Source: Hofstenia miamia
Taxonomy: Eukaryota > Xenacoelomorpha > Acoela
DNA length: 64,000 nt
Assembly (NCBI GenBank): GCA_004352715.1
Contig: SCFE01000113.1
Span: 255,044-319,043, forward strand
Direction of reading: 5' to 3'
Position numbers and translations under genes: made by a program. The notes under the pieces are model-generated. The model saw only the letters and a list, made by a program, of their open reading frames with translations. It did no database searches and was not told where the DNA came from. Of this stretch, positions 50,233 to 63,079 are shown piece by piece (position 1 is the stretch's first letter; each line of letters begins with the position of its first letter).

Positions 50233-50412
50233 CTGCATTGAATTGGGGGATGAAGATTGAGGATAAACTTGAATATCCGTTCTGAGAATATTCTCACTGT
50301 GCATTTTACCCTTCAGACATGCAATGTATCTCTGACAAAAGTCTTTACACAGTTCATTAACCTTCTCCAATTCCAGTAAATGAATCCTCAGAACTTGAAT
50401 AGCTTTGATCAT
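50233..50412 (-). CDS. PKNOX: PKNOX/PREP exon: HM2 (PBX-interaction) region
   Basis: After a CGTTTAG acceptor (50413-50419) the exon encodes exactly 60 residues and ends at donor GTATGC (50227-50232). It begins [20 protein letters not shown] and continues [17 protein letters not shown]. This is nearly identical to the HM2 part of the Meis/PKNOX N-terminal domain of PREP proteins, which with HM1 binds PBX/Exd and controls nuclear entry of the pair. It then has a variable Ser/Pro-rich stretch ([11 protein letters not shown]). The ATG at the exon start is not the translation start: it is an internal Met preceded by a splice acceptor, and the HM1 block (LFPLL-LLFEKCE in the family) must be upstream. 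Both ends are phase 0. Confidence 0.96.
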
Positions 50413-50843
50413 CTAAACGAAACTCATTTCAAACAAACACATTTCATTTTTACTTTCAGTTCTAACCGAGAGTTGGATTTCTTACCCATAGGGCATCGAA
50501 TCAGTTTGTTAATTTCTCGACAGGGCATTAGCACACAGAAAATGAATTTAGGTGGGTGGAGCTTCACACGTATTTTTATATAAGAAACAAAGCTATCGCT
50601 ACTAGGCCCATTGTTCCTAGAAACAACGCAAAATTGAAGATCCATTCTTCTTTATTTTTTGTTTACTTATTGTCATGCAAACCCATGTGCTTTTCCTGAT
50701 TTCAGCTGCTTGAGTCATATCTAGTCAAAAGGCAATATTCTTTCAACGTTAGTTTGTTATTCTAACATATCCAAGAAATTCCAAGGAAAATAGTGTCTTT
50801 ATATATGTTCATAGTGAATCCGGGTTGTTCCAACACTCTTGAC

Positions 50844-51158
50844 CAGACTTGTCAACAAGCCGAGCTTCTAACGAGCATGAGTAGAGTATTGGATATACAA
50901 CAAGTCTCTGTTAAGAAAAACAAATTTATAGTACTGCTTATTAATTTCATTATGCAGATTTTTCATATTTTTTTCATTCAATATGCCCTTCTTAACATCT
51001 TATTTTAGAAATTTCTATTAAATAATAGGAAGAGCCATATCAAAAATTCTGAGAGCGCAATATTTTTTAAAAAAATATCAAACTGAAACGAGCCTCATTA
51101 AAAGATTTTATGTGGGAGCCGAGACGAGCATAGTAATTTCGGCTCATTGACAAGTCTG
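50844..51158. mobile_element. hAT-type MITE with 8-bp target duplication
   Basis: Left end 'cagacttgtcaacaagccga' and right end, in reverse complement, 'CAGACTTGTCAATGAGCCGA' match at 18 of 20 positions. Flanks 'ctcttgac' (50836-50843) and 'ctcttaac' (51159-51166) match at 7 of 8. The 315-bp interior includes 'cgagcctcattaaaagattt' and has no transposase frame. A longer decayed relative lies at 12140-13060. Confidence 0.85.
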
Positions 51159-52434
51159 CTCTTAACCCAAGTTTAAATAAACATGCAAATCATATTAGAA
51201 TTTGGAATATTTAATGTAGATTTCAATTACTAAAAAAACATCAAGTACATGGTAAATGCAAAATGTGAAGACAGGGGTTGTATGTTTTGAGTGATTAATG
51301 GGATTTATCAATATTTTGTTTCCACTCAATCTACTAGATAGATTAAGAAGAGTGACAACGAGAAATCTCAAGGCGTGGCCTAAAGTATCTAAAGTGATAG
51401 CTGAAAAGAAACACCCCCCGACAAATTCTTTTACTCGTCACAAGTTTGAATTCCTAACGGATGCAATTGCATCAAGAAATTGATGTCTAACATTTTCATT
51501 GCTTGTCTATGAAATATAATTTCGTCACATACGGACAGTAAAGTAGAAATTGATCGCTTAAACACTTTTAAACTATTCAATAAATTCACAAAAAAGAAAT
51601 GGGTAACATGATTGGCCAAAAATTTTTGTAAGATTACTAAATCCAAAGTTTTATGTGATCATCCTTTAGGGAAATCTTATTTTTTTGAATTAAAGGCAGA
51701 CCCAGAAATCATTTATTGAAAGACAAAAAAAATTGTTTTAAAGCCATGGAAATTCATAGGTACTAAATTCAAGCTTTCATGAAAGAGGCTGTCATAAGAT
51801 TTTATGAGTTTTAAAATAGACGGAACTTTCAACAATTGTTGCTATTAAATATTTTGGGTTAATTTATCGAATTGTATAAGAAAATATCGCCATTAATATA
51901 CATTACTAAATTTTTGTCGAAAGCAAAAAGCGGAAAGAAATTGTACTAATGTAACGAATAGCCATTAATGACACTTTTAACAAAAACAAATGTATGTTGC
52001 TGAATTGTTCATACATAAACCTCGATAGCATGTTCCCGCTTAAAAATGCTAATTGAATCATTGCTGACCATTCAAAAAACGCTTCACAAACTTATGAAAA
52101 AATCAGTTCTGAACTGAGTAAAAAATCATACTAAAAATATTTTTTTAAAAATCGCTTAATAAAACAATAGCGAATGGGACGATATATTTGAATGAAGATA
52201 TTGCTAATTCTAATTAGAAAAGTATTTACTTATCGCTAACCAACTATCGGTTGTTTAAGCATGCAAACAGAGATTAGAGCTCTAAGTGGTACTCCAGCGT
52301 CGCGCAGTCTGAAAAAACAAACACATTGTTGTTAAAGATAAACAAATAGCAACATTGTGAAAAATACTATCTACACCTACAATAAACGTAATTCTTATCC
52401 AGACCAACCAACCGCCAGAGCGATTAATATTAAT

Positions 52435-52680
52435 CAGAGGCGACTCCAGGAGAGGTGCTAAGGGTACTAAGCACCTCCTACAGTAGAATTAGCACCTCCT
52501 AGAACAATATATATATATATTTTTTTGTTAATTTTTTCAATAGATTTTAAGCAGAAGCTGGCAAATTGTATTGTCTGCCAAAAGAAACACCACCTTAATT
52601 TAGCTATTTAGCAGTTTTTGAAAAGTTATAGTCAGACATATTTTTAAGGTAGCACCCATACAGCGAAACCTGATATCAAT
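52435..52680. repeat. Possible element fragment with GCACCTCC words
   Basis: Begins 'cagaggcgactccaggagag', like a hAT terminal repeat, then has an inverted pair 'gaggtgctaagggt' and 'actaagcacctcc', a second 'agcacctcc', and a TA microsatellite at 52507-52522. No matching right end was found, so boundaries and class are uncertain. Confidence 0.3.
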
Positions 52681-53769
52681 GTATATAAAAATATAAAAAA
52701 ATCACACGTATTTTTCGATATGTACATAAGGGTTAGAAATAATTTACAAAACATTTTAAACAAAATTCATAATTTTCAGGCAAATTCCCAAATTTTAAAC
52801 ATTTAGTCCTGATACATACTAAAGTTTCTTGATAATGGAGTTGAATGAGAACCTGGGGCCTATACTGATTCAAGCATAAATGAAAATCAAATACGAAAAA
52901 AACAGTTAAAAATCAAGAATTGGAAAAAGTGAATTACGTAGCCCATTATTTTAACGATAAAGAATATTAAAAGTAAATTTTTTGCAAAATTTCATGAAAA
53001 CTAATACCCAAAGGTTCAAAACAGACTGCTTCTGCATATAACCTTTATATTAATAGAAATTACACATGAAGTCGATGAGATTTGTATATTGTAAATTGAA
53101 ATGAATATTTTTACGACTTCACATGTAATCAAATTTGAGGAAAGTATAAAATATATGTTTTTTACAAATTGCCACCAAAATACACTTAAATGCTAAAATA
53201 TTTTGCAGTAATTGTCATAGATAATTTAAACAATTAGCCAAAATAAATTAGGAATTTTGGATTACAGATGCATATAAATGGAAGGGGTAATTGCGCCTTT
53301 AGCCGTTTCCATTAATGGTTGACTAAATTTCAGATTTCGTAATAACGTTCTTTTCATGTGTTTCAGCGGGTAAAATAAAAAATTTCTAAGCAATGTACAC
53401 GTTTTCAATTTCCAAAAAATTCGTATTTTGGTTAAATAACCCAACACAATATGGATAGTAAATCAATCCTTTATACAGTAAACGTGTCACACAGGGCTGT
53501 AGGCCTGGAGCACACGTGAGCCCTTCCTGTAAATGGTTGCATTTGGCTATCAAATAGCATTGAATATGCAGTCCTTTTTATCGTTTAGGGAACATCACTT
53601 TTTATAATTCAGTTACTAAAATTACATCAGCACAAAGTGAAATTTTCATAAACGCTCTTTGCAATTTAAGTGTTAGACGCATTGCACCACTTAAAGAAAA
53701 TGTTTTTTATCATTTGCAAAGCTTAAGTTTTAAAGTGAATTTTTTCTTGTATTTCAAATACCAATTAAA

Positions 53770-53870
53770 ATATTAGGCCCAAGCGCGGTTCGGCCGAAAT
53801 TGTTATGTAGAAAATCCGGCCCAGCCAGACCCAACTTTAGGCCCAACCCAATTTCAACTCGATCGTATTC
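53770..53870. repeat. GC-rich GGCCC/CCCAACC tract
   Basis: 'taggcccaagcgcggttcgg' to 'ggcccaacccaatttcaact' stands out from the AT-rich intron and resembles, in the opposite orientation, the GGTTGGG-rich tract at 4570-4700. Probably a repeat fragment. Confidence 0.3.
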
Positions 53871-55588
53871 ACAAGGGTTATTTGATTTTATCAGATAATG
53901 CAATAACACATTTGCTCCAACTAACTCACTCTAAATATACATGCTGTACTATGAATTCTTTCCAAATCTGCTATATAAAGAGTGCCCCGCTATTTTTTCA
54001 AAAAAATGAATTTTTGCGATTGTTAGAAACGGAATGGATCTGTGACAGTATAATTACGAAGGTAAGGACAGCAAAGAACTGTTTAGAAAATGCCAGGAAT
54101 TTATGTGGAAAACCATGTGAATATCTGGGAAAAAATACATAGGGGTGATATATATATATGTGCGTTGGCACCAAAAATATTCGACCTATGTAGGATCAAA
54201 ATAAAATATAGTCACTTGTACAATGAAAAAATTTCGTCCTTAAAAATTTGATAAAAACCGATTTCTGGCTTCATTCGTTCAGTGTACCCTTTTTGAACTT
54301 TTGAAGGTACACATGGAGATCTATGAGTTTCAGATAAGAGTGAAACGCATACGCAACAAATTAGACAACTATTCCTAAGAGGAAATACATTTTTTTCCGA
54401 AAGAAAAAACTTAGTTAAACAATCTTTAAGGAAGGTACTGGATACGAATAAGTGTCCACAGCCCGTAATGTGTAAATAAACACAGGAAATCATTAAAAAT
54501 TGCACAGGGAAGGAATCTCTACCGATTGCCCTCAAATTCCTTTTACAGGACTAATACTGAATGGACCTTAGCTATAAAAGGACAACATGGTTTCAAAAAA
54601 TATATCTGGAAAACTATTGTATATGGAACGCTGAACAAAATTAAATGTTTCCGTCACTCGTGAGTGCAATTCTGGAATTGCAATACAACTAAATATCATT
54701 TCATACTAAATAAATAGAAAATTTGCTTCACAACCAATGATTTGAATTGAAAAATGAAATGTGGAATTATTAGCAGAACCACTTAAACTTTAGTTTTGAA
54801 AAATTAACAAAAATTAAATTAAAACATCTTTAGCACAATCTAACAAGAAAATGGAGAGAATCAATAGCAATGCAAAATTAATTTTTGTCTAATGCTTTTC
54901 AAAAATAAAAATTAAAGCCATTAAACGTGTTTGACTTGAGCTGTGATAGAAGCAAATAATAACCCATGAAACAATGAAGTCAGCGGATGTTTTAAAAAAT
55001 AAGAATCATGTACAGTGTATATACAATTTCAAATAAAGATGGGCATCCAATATGTGAGACAACATATGGAGAGTTTAAGCAATTTACTGCCAGACCTCTA
55101 GGTCACAACTGCTGAAGAAATTCAATTAGAACACACTCGTTGTGTACATAATTTCAATTCATAACCCAAACGTCAATCACATTACTAAACAGTAATATGC
55201 TTTATGAAGAGCGTTAAGAGGACCCCATTTTAACATAACACCTAAATGGTATAGCAATATTATAAAACAATCAACGCTCCCACAAAAATTGAAGGGAAAA
55301 AACTTTTATGGAAAAGTAACTAAACAGTTCATGTTAAGGTTCAAGATAGTACATGCACATGTAATGGGAAAATTCGACAATTAAGAAAACTTGAAAATAG
55401 TTGAATTGTAAGCTCTAGCGTATTGCAGTGAATGAAATAAAATCAACGCATTTAAAAAAATTCCAACTGCACAAAAAATTCCCAAGAGGGGTATTCTGTG
55501 TGACAGTTCAGCTCATCCACATCAGATATCATTGGCTAAAATTCGCTACTCAATATACAAAAGATAAATCAAAAATCACATAGTGAAC

Positions 55589-55591
<3 letters not shown>

Positions 55592-55624
<33 letters not shown>

Positions 55625-55868
55625 NNNNNNNNNNNNNNNNNNNNNNNNNNNNNNNNNNNNNNNNNNNNNNNNNNNNNNNNNNNNNNNNNNNNNNNNNNNN
55701 NNNNNNNNNNNNNNNNNNNNNNNNNNNNNNNNNNNNNNNNNNNNNNNNNNNNNNNNNNNNNNNNNNNNNNNNNNNNNNNNNNNNNNNNNNNNNNNNNNNN
55801 NNNNNNNNNNNNNNNNNNNNNNNNNNNNNNNNNNNNNNNNNNNTATATATATATATATATATATATAT
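55592..55868. other. Assembly gap in a TA microsatellite
   Basis: N run 55625-55843 flanked by TA repeats on both sides (55592-55624 and 55844-55868). Confidence 0.95.
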
Positions 55869-57509
55869 TCATATTACTTTCTTTGCAGGGGATAACTGCC
55901 CAGTTCAAAAATTAGGAACGCAAAAATCTACTTGGAACTACACATTTTTGCACATAAGACGGTGGAAATTTGAGATTTATAAATAGAGTATGAATTTGCG
56001 TTTTCTAATACATATAAAATTGATACTTTGTTGCAATTTTGAAAGAACACTCGCACAAATTTTTCAATTTCCGATGAGAGTGAAGAACTAAAAGCATGAA
56101 GAAAAAGTCTCATAATCTATACTAACAAAAGCATATTTAACTAAAATTCTTGTGTTAACTTACTAAAAATTGATAAATAGGTTTTAATATTCCAATAAAT
56201 GACACGCAAGAGAATTTTTAGTTTGCGACGAAATTTAATAAGTCAATTCATTGTACATTGAGCATGGATAACAATTAAACCTACACCGTCTCATTACGAC
56301 AAACTTAAACACGAAATTAAAAATGAAGATTATTCAATGCATAGCGTTAGCAGAGTTTATAAAAAATAAAACACATTAAAACCAATGTGTCGTTTGAAAG
56401 TTGATAAGAAGGCAGGTGGCGTATAGGAAGCTTTTGGTTACAGGGTTTTAACGCCCCACTAATCTTTAATTAGCAATGAAATAGTTCAACTGACAAGATT
56501 TGTAGAAACTCGAGCAAGATTACCTCGTATTATTTTGTAGATTTACAGGGAAAATTTAATTAAATTTTGTATTTACAAATAAATCCAGTAAGGGCATGGC
56601 AAGTGGAATGCGCAATTTTAAATGATAATTCCTCATTGCGCGCAGACAGCAGGAAACAGTGATGAACACATATGTAAATAACTTCGGATTTTCAGTATAC
56701 ATTGACATACAGGCACAAATATACCAATTTAGGTCAGACAAATGTGTCAGGAAATAAAATCATGGACGTTAGACTTTCAAAACTTCATTAAAAATCTGAC
56801 AATTCGAAAAAAGAAAAACGACACCACCGTGATTCAAATGGCCCCATACCATACCAATAAAGTGTGAGAGTCATGAATATGGAAGCATCAAATAAAAAAC
56901 TGTTTAGAAAATCCAGATATGAGGAAGCATGTGGGCATATAGCAATGCATATGCCTGGAAGTGTAATATAAAAAATGAACAGCATTACAACACAGTGCTT
57001 TTAAGACATGAAATCGTAAATTATTGTTAAATCAGCTTCGCGACTGACATCACATTGAGTTAAGATTCAGTAATGAATTGAATTTCTGCTAAGAGAACAA
57101 ATTATTTGACGTCATTTAAATGTATGAAATGTTGGTTTATTCCAAATTTTGTGTATATAATTTAATTATGCATGCACGATATAATTTCCTGGCCCCGTGA
57201 CACACACTATTTTTGCAAGAGGGATTTTACAAAAATCTATTATTTGTCAGTGGAGTGGTGTGCAATCAATCACTCAAAATTCACCTGTTTCGTAGCGCAC
57301 ACCTCTCATGCTTTAATGGCATCTATAAAGAGGGAAGAAAGCAAAGTGACAGCAACACACGCACTCCCACTGCCTGACCCCGATAAGAGGAAAGCGCGTG
57401 GAAAACACCCTGTCTATAGCAAGAGTACAATGATTAGCATTTTCCGTGAAATACAGCTATTACAGTGACAACGTCAACTGCTAGGAGAGAAGGAATTCCA
57501 CTAAAAAGC

Positions 57510-57720
57510 AACGGGCGTGAGTATTAGAGGCCGCTAGCGAATTGTGTGATTTATTTAAAATAATAGTCATATTTACGATCAGCGACAACGCATGCGCGCC
57601 GCGGCCGCCAATATTGTTATGTTAACTACTGTGACTTAATCCCGCCAATTTAGGCGTGTGTCAGGCGTGAGTGACAGCGTATAGAGAGGCTATTGACGCG
57701 ATCACAGTGCTTGAAATATG
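57510..57720. promoter_or_regulatory. CpG-rich island in the upstream intron
   Basis: The block contains 'acgcatgcgcgccgcggccg', which includes GCATGCGC like an NRF1 site, then 'ccgccaatattg' and 'cccgccaattt' (CCAAT-like), and 'gcgtgagtgacagcg' with a TGACAG core as bound by MEIS/PREP proteins. CpG density is far above the surrounding DNA and no transposon ends are visible. It could be an internal promoter or enhancer of PKNOX or of an unannotated transcript; no exon could be tied to it. Confidence 0.3.
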
Positions 57721-60130
57721 TGCTGGTCTGTCCCAATGTCAACTAGCGCTTATTTGGTTATTAAACAAACCACATGTCTTAAGAGGCGCGCTTGATTACG
57801 ATAAGGAATGTGACAGAACGTTTGAAACAAAACTATCAACTCAATGATAAACTACTATTTATAATATGATTTACCAACTTCAACTTTTAACTAACTTACG
57901 AGCATCAATCACCTATTCTCGATGCTCCTGCAATGTTGACAATTGTTCATGATCATGAATCAATCATACAAATCCCCTCTCTCTCTGTTTCACGTCAGGT
58001 CTGTAAGTTATTGCAATGTCTCATCAATCAGTTATCAATCAAAACAACTTGCTAAACAAATTCGATTTTGAAATGTATCTGCATTCGCTCAATCACAAAA
58101 TAAAACCGAGTGGATTATGAACATCACTTTTGAAATCCGAATGCACAGTCTTCATGGTTTAAATAGGTCACAAATAATTCTTGGATGTTGATCAACAACT
58201 TTTTTGCGAATGCATAATTGGTTAAAACTTTATTCACATTCTTCGAATCGGATCCAATTCAAATTAAAAAAGTGTAATTTTTCCCAATAGTTTTTTATTT
58301 TAGCAAACAGTCATCTCGTCATTTGTGCTGTGGATGTTTGGAGAGCCAAGATGCTTGATGAATCCTCTTAATTACTGAAGTCTTCCATGTTTCTCATTAA
58401 TTCACAGCAGGGCCAATATAATACGAAAGGCATACAAGTTAATTTAATTTTTTTTATTTGAATATAATTTTTTATCAGTATAAAATTTGCAGTACCTTAA
58501 ATATACATTTCCTAAAAATGTGAGTTGATGTTAAAACTAGTATTTTCAGAGAGGTACACCCTTCTGTAATTCTGATTTTACGAAACAGCTGTTTTTTATG
58601 TAAATATTGTGATAAAAATAATTTTTTAGTGGTTTGCATATAATAAACCTAGAATCATTCCAAAATATATGCATTCTAAAAATTTGGCATTTTCAAAAAA
58701 AGTAATCCCAAATACAATCCAAAACTATCAGATTCAGTTCCAACTATGCAGAGCCACTTACAAAACAATAATTAGAATTTATCAAGCCGAAGTCGGCTAC
58801 TAGCAGTAAGACAGGCCTCCTAACTTAAAACAAGTTTCAAAAGAAATGTATAAAACAAAAAACAATCACCGAAAAGCTGGAAAGAACGACTCCATCTATT
58901 CTTACAGAAAAGCTGGCTCTAGGTTTTCGAAATTGCATATTTCTCATTAAATAAAACATATTTTGTGTTGAATAAGCATTTTAACCAAGTAGAAAAACAT
59001 TGCAGAAAATTGACCTACACAATGAAACAAAAGGTTTCTTATAGGCCGATCAAATCAATTGGCAGTCGCATTCTGTATTAAGATTTAGGAATTTATACTA
59101 GAAACAGACATCAACAAAATTTAATTCGTGGACAGCAGGAGACACATCTGATGAAAATTCAGGCCCGTTAGTTCACTGCCTATTTGTTGAATTTCGCGAT
59201 ATATAGAAATTTATCAAAAATAAACCGACAACAAAAAGCCCAATCCGAAGAAGCTTAATATTGAAGACCATATTCTTGCAAATTCATTCTCCAATTGCAA
59301 CTAAGAAGGTATTGTTTAACAAAGATTGAAAGTCGAAACTGAGTTGGTACAACTTCGTTCCAATTACGTACAGCAATGAAGTATTATTGATATTTTCAAT
59401 ACATCTGTTAATAAATAAACACGATTAATTCAACTTCTACTCGAGCATTCAAAAGCCTGAGCATAAAACAAAGATTGCCCTGATGAAATGCTTGCAATAT
59501 GCTGCTAATATAGGACAAAAAGCAACCATTACATTCAAATTTCTTGGCTTAACTAATTAACTTCGCAGTTTTGCGATTGTAATTCGCATGTGAACAAAAG
59601 ACACGGGATATAAGATTGGCATATCCTTTTAAATAGATTATTAGCGGTTTACTCCACCTGGACAATTTTAAAGCAATGTTTACACAGACAAGGGTTTGCA
59701 TTAAACAAAATATATTTGAAAAATAAAATCATGATAAAAATGGTCTTACTTGAGAATAAAATTATTAATTCCATTGATACCAAAAAATTATTGTACGAGA
59801 TATTTCATGCAACAGATCATGGAACAGCAAAAACTAAAGTATAATTATCGGTTCAATGTGGGCAATTTTGGTAGAAAACGCATCTATTGCTGGAATTACA
59901 AAAAGGCTTGTAATCGATAATTTCGAACTGTTAATAATAAAAGGCATCATATGAGTTGGACGTTGTCTGTACCGTTTTCCACTTTCGTTTGACATTAGCT
60001 GAGCCACCCTTTTTAATGGGGTTGCACTGGGGTTGAGTTAAATTTACATAATGCAGAACTTTATTTTTAAAATATGTGGGAGCTCTGACTTGCACCTCAT
60101 AAAGAGCAACTTCCAATTTCAGGTGGCTTT

Positions 60131-60186
60131 GTTACATACACTAGGAGGTGATGAAATTGCTACATAAACTAGGAGGTGATGAAATT
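60131..60186. repeat. Two-copy 28-bp tandem repeat
   Basis: Units 60131-60158 and 60159-60186 share 'actaggaggtgatgaaatt' and differ at only two positions overall. Likely a recent local slippage duplication. Confidence 0.9.
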
Positions 60187-62909
60187 AACACCATTATTGA
60201 AAGTTCAATTCAGAAGTAGTTAAAATTGCAAGCTATAATTGAGCTCATAACATTCTTATTGCACATAATTTAATGGCCTTAATCTCTAGTGTTAGCAATT
60301 TCAAGAATTCGATTAGATCAGGTAAAGGGGCAAACGCATGAAAACTGCATATTTAAAAGATATTAAAATGTTTAATCCCATTACAACGAAAATTAGTGAG
60401 ATACTTAAAATGAGTTGTAATAGAGTAATACTCCATAATTGGAATTGAAGGAATATTAGTTAAATAAAATCACGTAAATTTAGGAATGATTAATGATTTT
60501 GACGGAAGCAATAAGTACAAGAAATTATTCATCCAGATAAATATACGACAAAACTCAAAGAATCCACGTGCTCTACATCCGCCATTTAGTACATCAAGAA
60601 TATCTCATTTAAGAAATGGAAGCATCAATAACAAGCAATAGCAGTTGAAAATTTAAAACAAAATGCAAACTTGAAGAACAATAACAGTGAAAGAAAAAGT
60701 TGAGGGAATGTTTGTAGTGTAGGCGTAGTAGAAAAACAATCCGGATTGTTAATGAACTCCAGTAAAGTGGTGTATGCATTACCCAAGGCATCTACTACTG
60801 AGAACAGTAAATACAAATTGCTGAATAAAACCAGTAATAATTTTAAAGGGAAATATATTTTTCATAATTAAAATCGATAAAAGCAGAAGAAAAAAAATGA
60901 CATAAATCAAAGTAAAGTGCAAATAGAAGTTGGGGATGGGTATACCACTGTAATTTATATACGATTAATAGCTGTAAATAGTCGGGACAAAACCTTTCAA
61001 ACTTGAAAGGGAAATTAAAACATAAAATAATAAGAAGTCAACGAGCAAAATTAACTTCTCGGTGAAAAATAAATTATAAATAACATTTCGCATAAAATAA
61101 AACGCACAAATACAGCTTGTCCATTAAAAAATAAAATGATAAAAAGAAACAATTAAACAAAAAGAGGATACTTAACTAAGCAATTAACAATGCAATCTAG
61201 TGTTAAATTGAACTGGTGTTTTCTCAAGAATTGATGAAATGGCAATAGGCAGTCAGTAAAAAGCAGAATTAAGTGCAACATTTAAGGAATAAAGACGATG
61301 CGTGAAATAAAAAAGTGTATACTTGAAAAAATAACGATTACTTAAGACAAACACAAAAATCATTAATGTTTCCCCATGAAATGTATTTTTGTAAAACTCA
61401 AGCTAGACAGCAGGTCAAAGAAAAGAAAAAACGTTCAACTAACGTCATTGTGAGCAAAGCATACTCAATAAGACTAAAGGCGAGCAAGTTAACTACAATT
61501 GCAATGCTGTGCTGTGGAACCACAACTCGTAAATCCTATACTTAGGGAATAGTTAATTGGAATTTGAAAGTGGAATTACAGTAATTTACAATTGCGTGCA
61601 ATTCTAAAATAAAATGAATAATTAAGAAATAGCAGAATAAAATAATTGCTACTAGAGAAACTATCAATTACCTGACTAATTAATAGAGCACAAAGAGAAA
61701 ACTAAGCATAAAGAGAAAAGTGTCATAATGGATTTAATGCCTTCCTAGTACTTCTCAACAAGGTAATACATTAGATGTCCCATTACATCATAAACTTGAA
61801 ACACTTCAACTAATATACTACGCAATGCGTTTGAAAAAATGCAAATAGCAATGTCTGCTAAGTAGTCCATATAAAAAACGAGCAGAACATAATATTTGTT
61901 TGAATTACTTAAAAGAGCTTCAAGCATGACATTTACAACGCAAAATAAACTTGGGTTATAGAATACTTCTATGAATGAAAATCAAGGTAGACAAAGATTA
62001 AAAAATTTAAAAAAACAGAGTGCTTGAGTCGTTGGCTTTAACACCACTACATAATAACACTGAATCAGACACAGATTCCAATAGATTTTGACATAATATT
62101 CCATATCTAGTACTCAATTAGGCGTTTTTTTACACATAATGCAAAATCTAAGCGCAAATTCAACCGAACTTCTTTACTTTAAGGTGACTCATTATTAATG
62201 TCATTGAAACGATAATAGATTTAAATGGCATAACATCTTTCAAGTCGGTATTTAACAATTAATTTTCTACTAAAATTACTTCCATTGGACGAAATTGCTA
62301 TGAAACTAATGCTTGCAAAGTTTTCAAACAGAAAATTCAGGGAATAGGAATTGGTCGGGTTTTCCACTAATCGTTAGGATTAATTTCGTGTTTTCAAATC
62401 TGAGATTATAGAGTAGAAACGTAATAAAACGGTTAATTAAGGCTTTAAAAATACCTACAAGCCTCACACTATCGTTAAACTTAACCAATACGAATGCGGC
62501 ATTTGTTCGAATAGGGCTATAAAGATTAACAAGAGCGTAACGGATTTATTGTCAAAATAAACGTTGAAACGCAATACATGTCAACATTGAGAAATGATTT
62601 CATTATAGACATCTCATAGCACTGTAAATTACACACTACACCAACGACTGATTTGTCAGTTCAACTGCCAAATATCAGTGCCACATAATCAGCATGTGAG
62701 TGAAAACTCAATCCGTGCACATGCTGTTGACTGACCATTTATGATGTCGTCTAGTAACTAAGTTTTTATTAGCGTTGTTTAGCAAAAGTATTTTAATACA
62801 TAATACATCATCTGAACATGTTATCAAGGAAAATTAGAAAAACTGGAGACTAGACCAATTGATAATATTAAAAAACTAAGTAGGCTTACAATTATATGGT
62901 ATACAAATA

Positions 62910-63079
62910 CCCCCCCCCCCCNNNNNNNNNNNNNNNNNNNNNNNNNNNNNNNNNNNNNNNNNNNNNNNNNNNNNNNNNNNNNNNNNNNNNNNNNNNNNNN
63001 NNNNNNNNNNNNNNNNNNNNNNNNNNNNNNNNNNNNNNNNNNNNNNNNNNNNNNNNNNNNNNNNNNNCCCCCCCCCCCC
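62910..63079. other. Assembly gap in a poly-C tract
   Basis: N run 62922-63067 is flanked by C homopolymers on both sides (62910-62921 and 63068-63079). Frames across it that read as poly-Pro or poly-Gly are artefacts. Confidence 0.95.

Noticed and set aside
50424-50645. Minus-strand frame just upstream of the HM2 exon, considered as the preceding PKNOX exon
   Set aside because: It contains an SSDSF stretch that faintly recalls PREP proteins but lacks FFC-x-PE-DNL and FEKCE blocks and has no suitable donor in phase.
53882-54142. 86-codon plus-strand frame
   Set aside because: No family recognised, antisense to the gene, and without supporting signals.
57172-57468. 98-codon plus-strand frame next to the CpG-rich island
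   Set aside because: The translation is not recognisable. It could be examined with transcript data but is not called as a gene.
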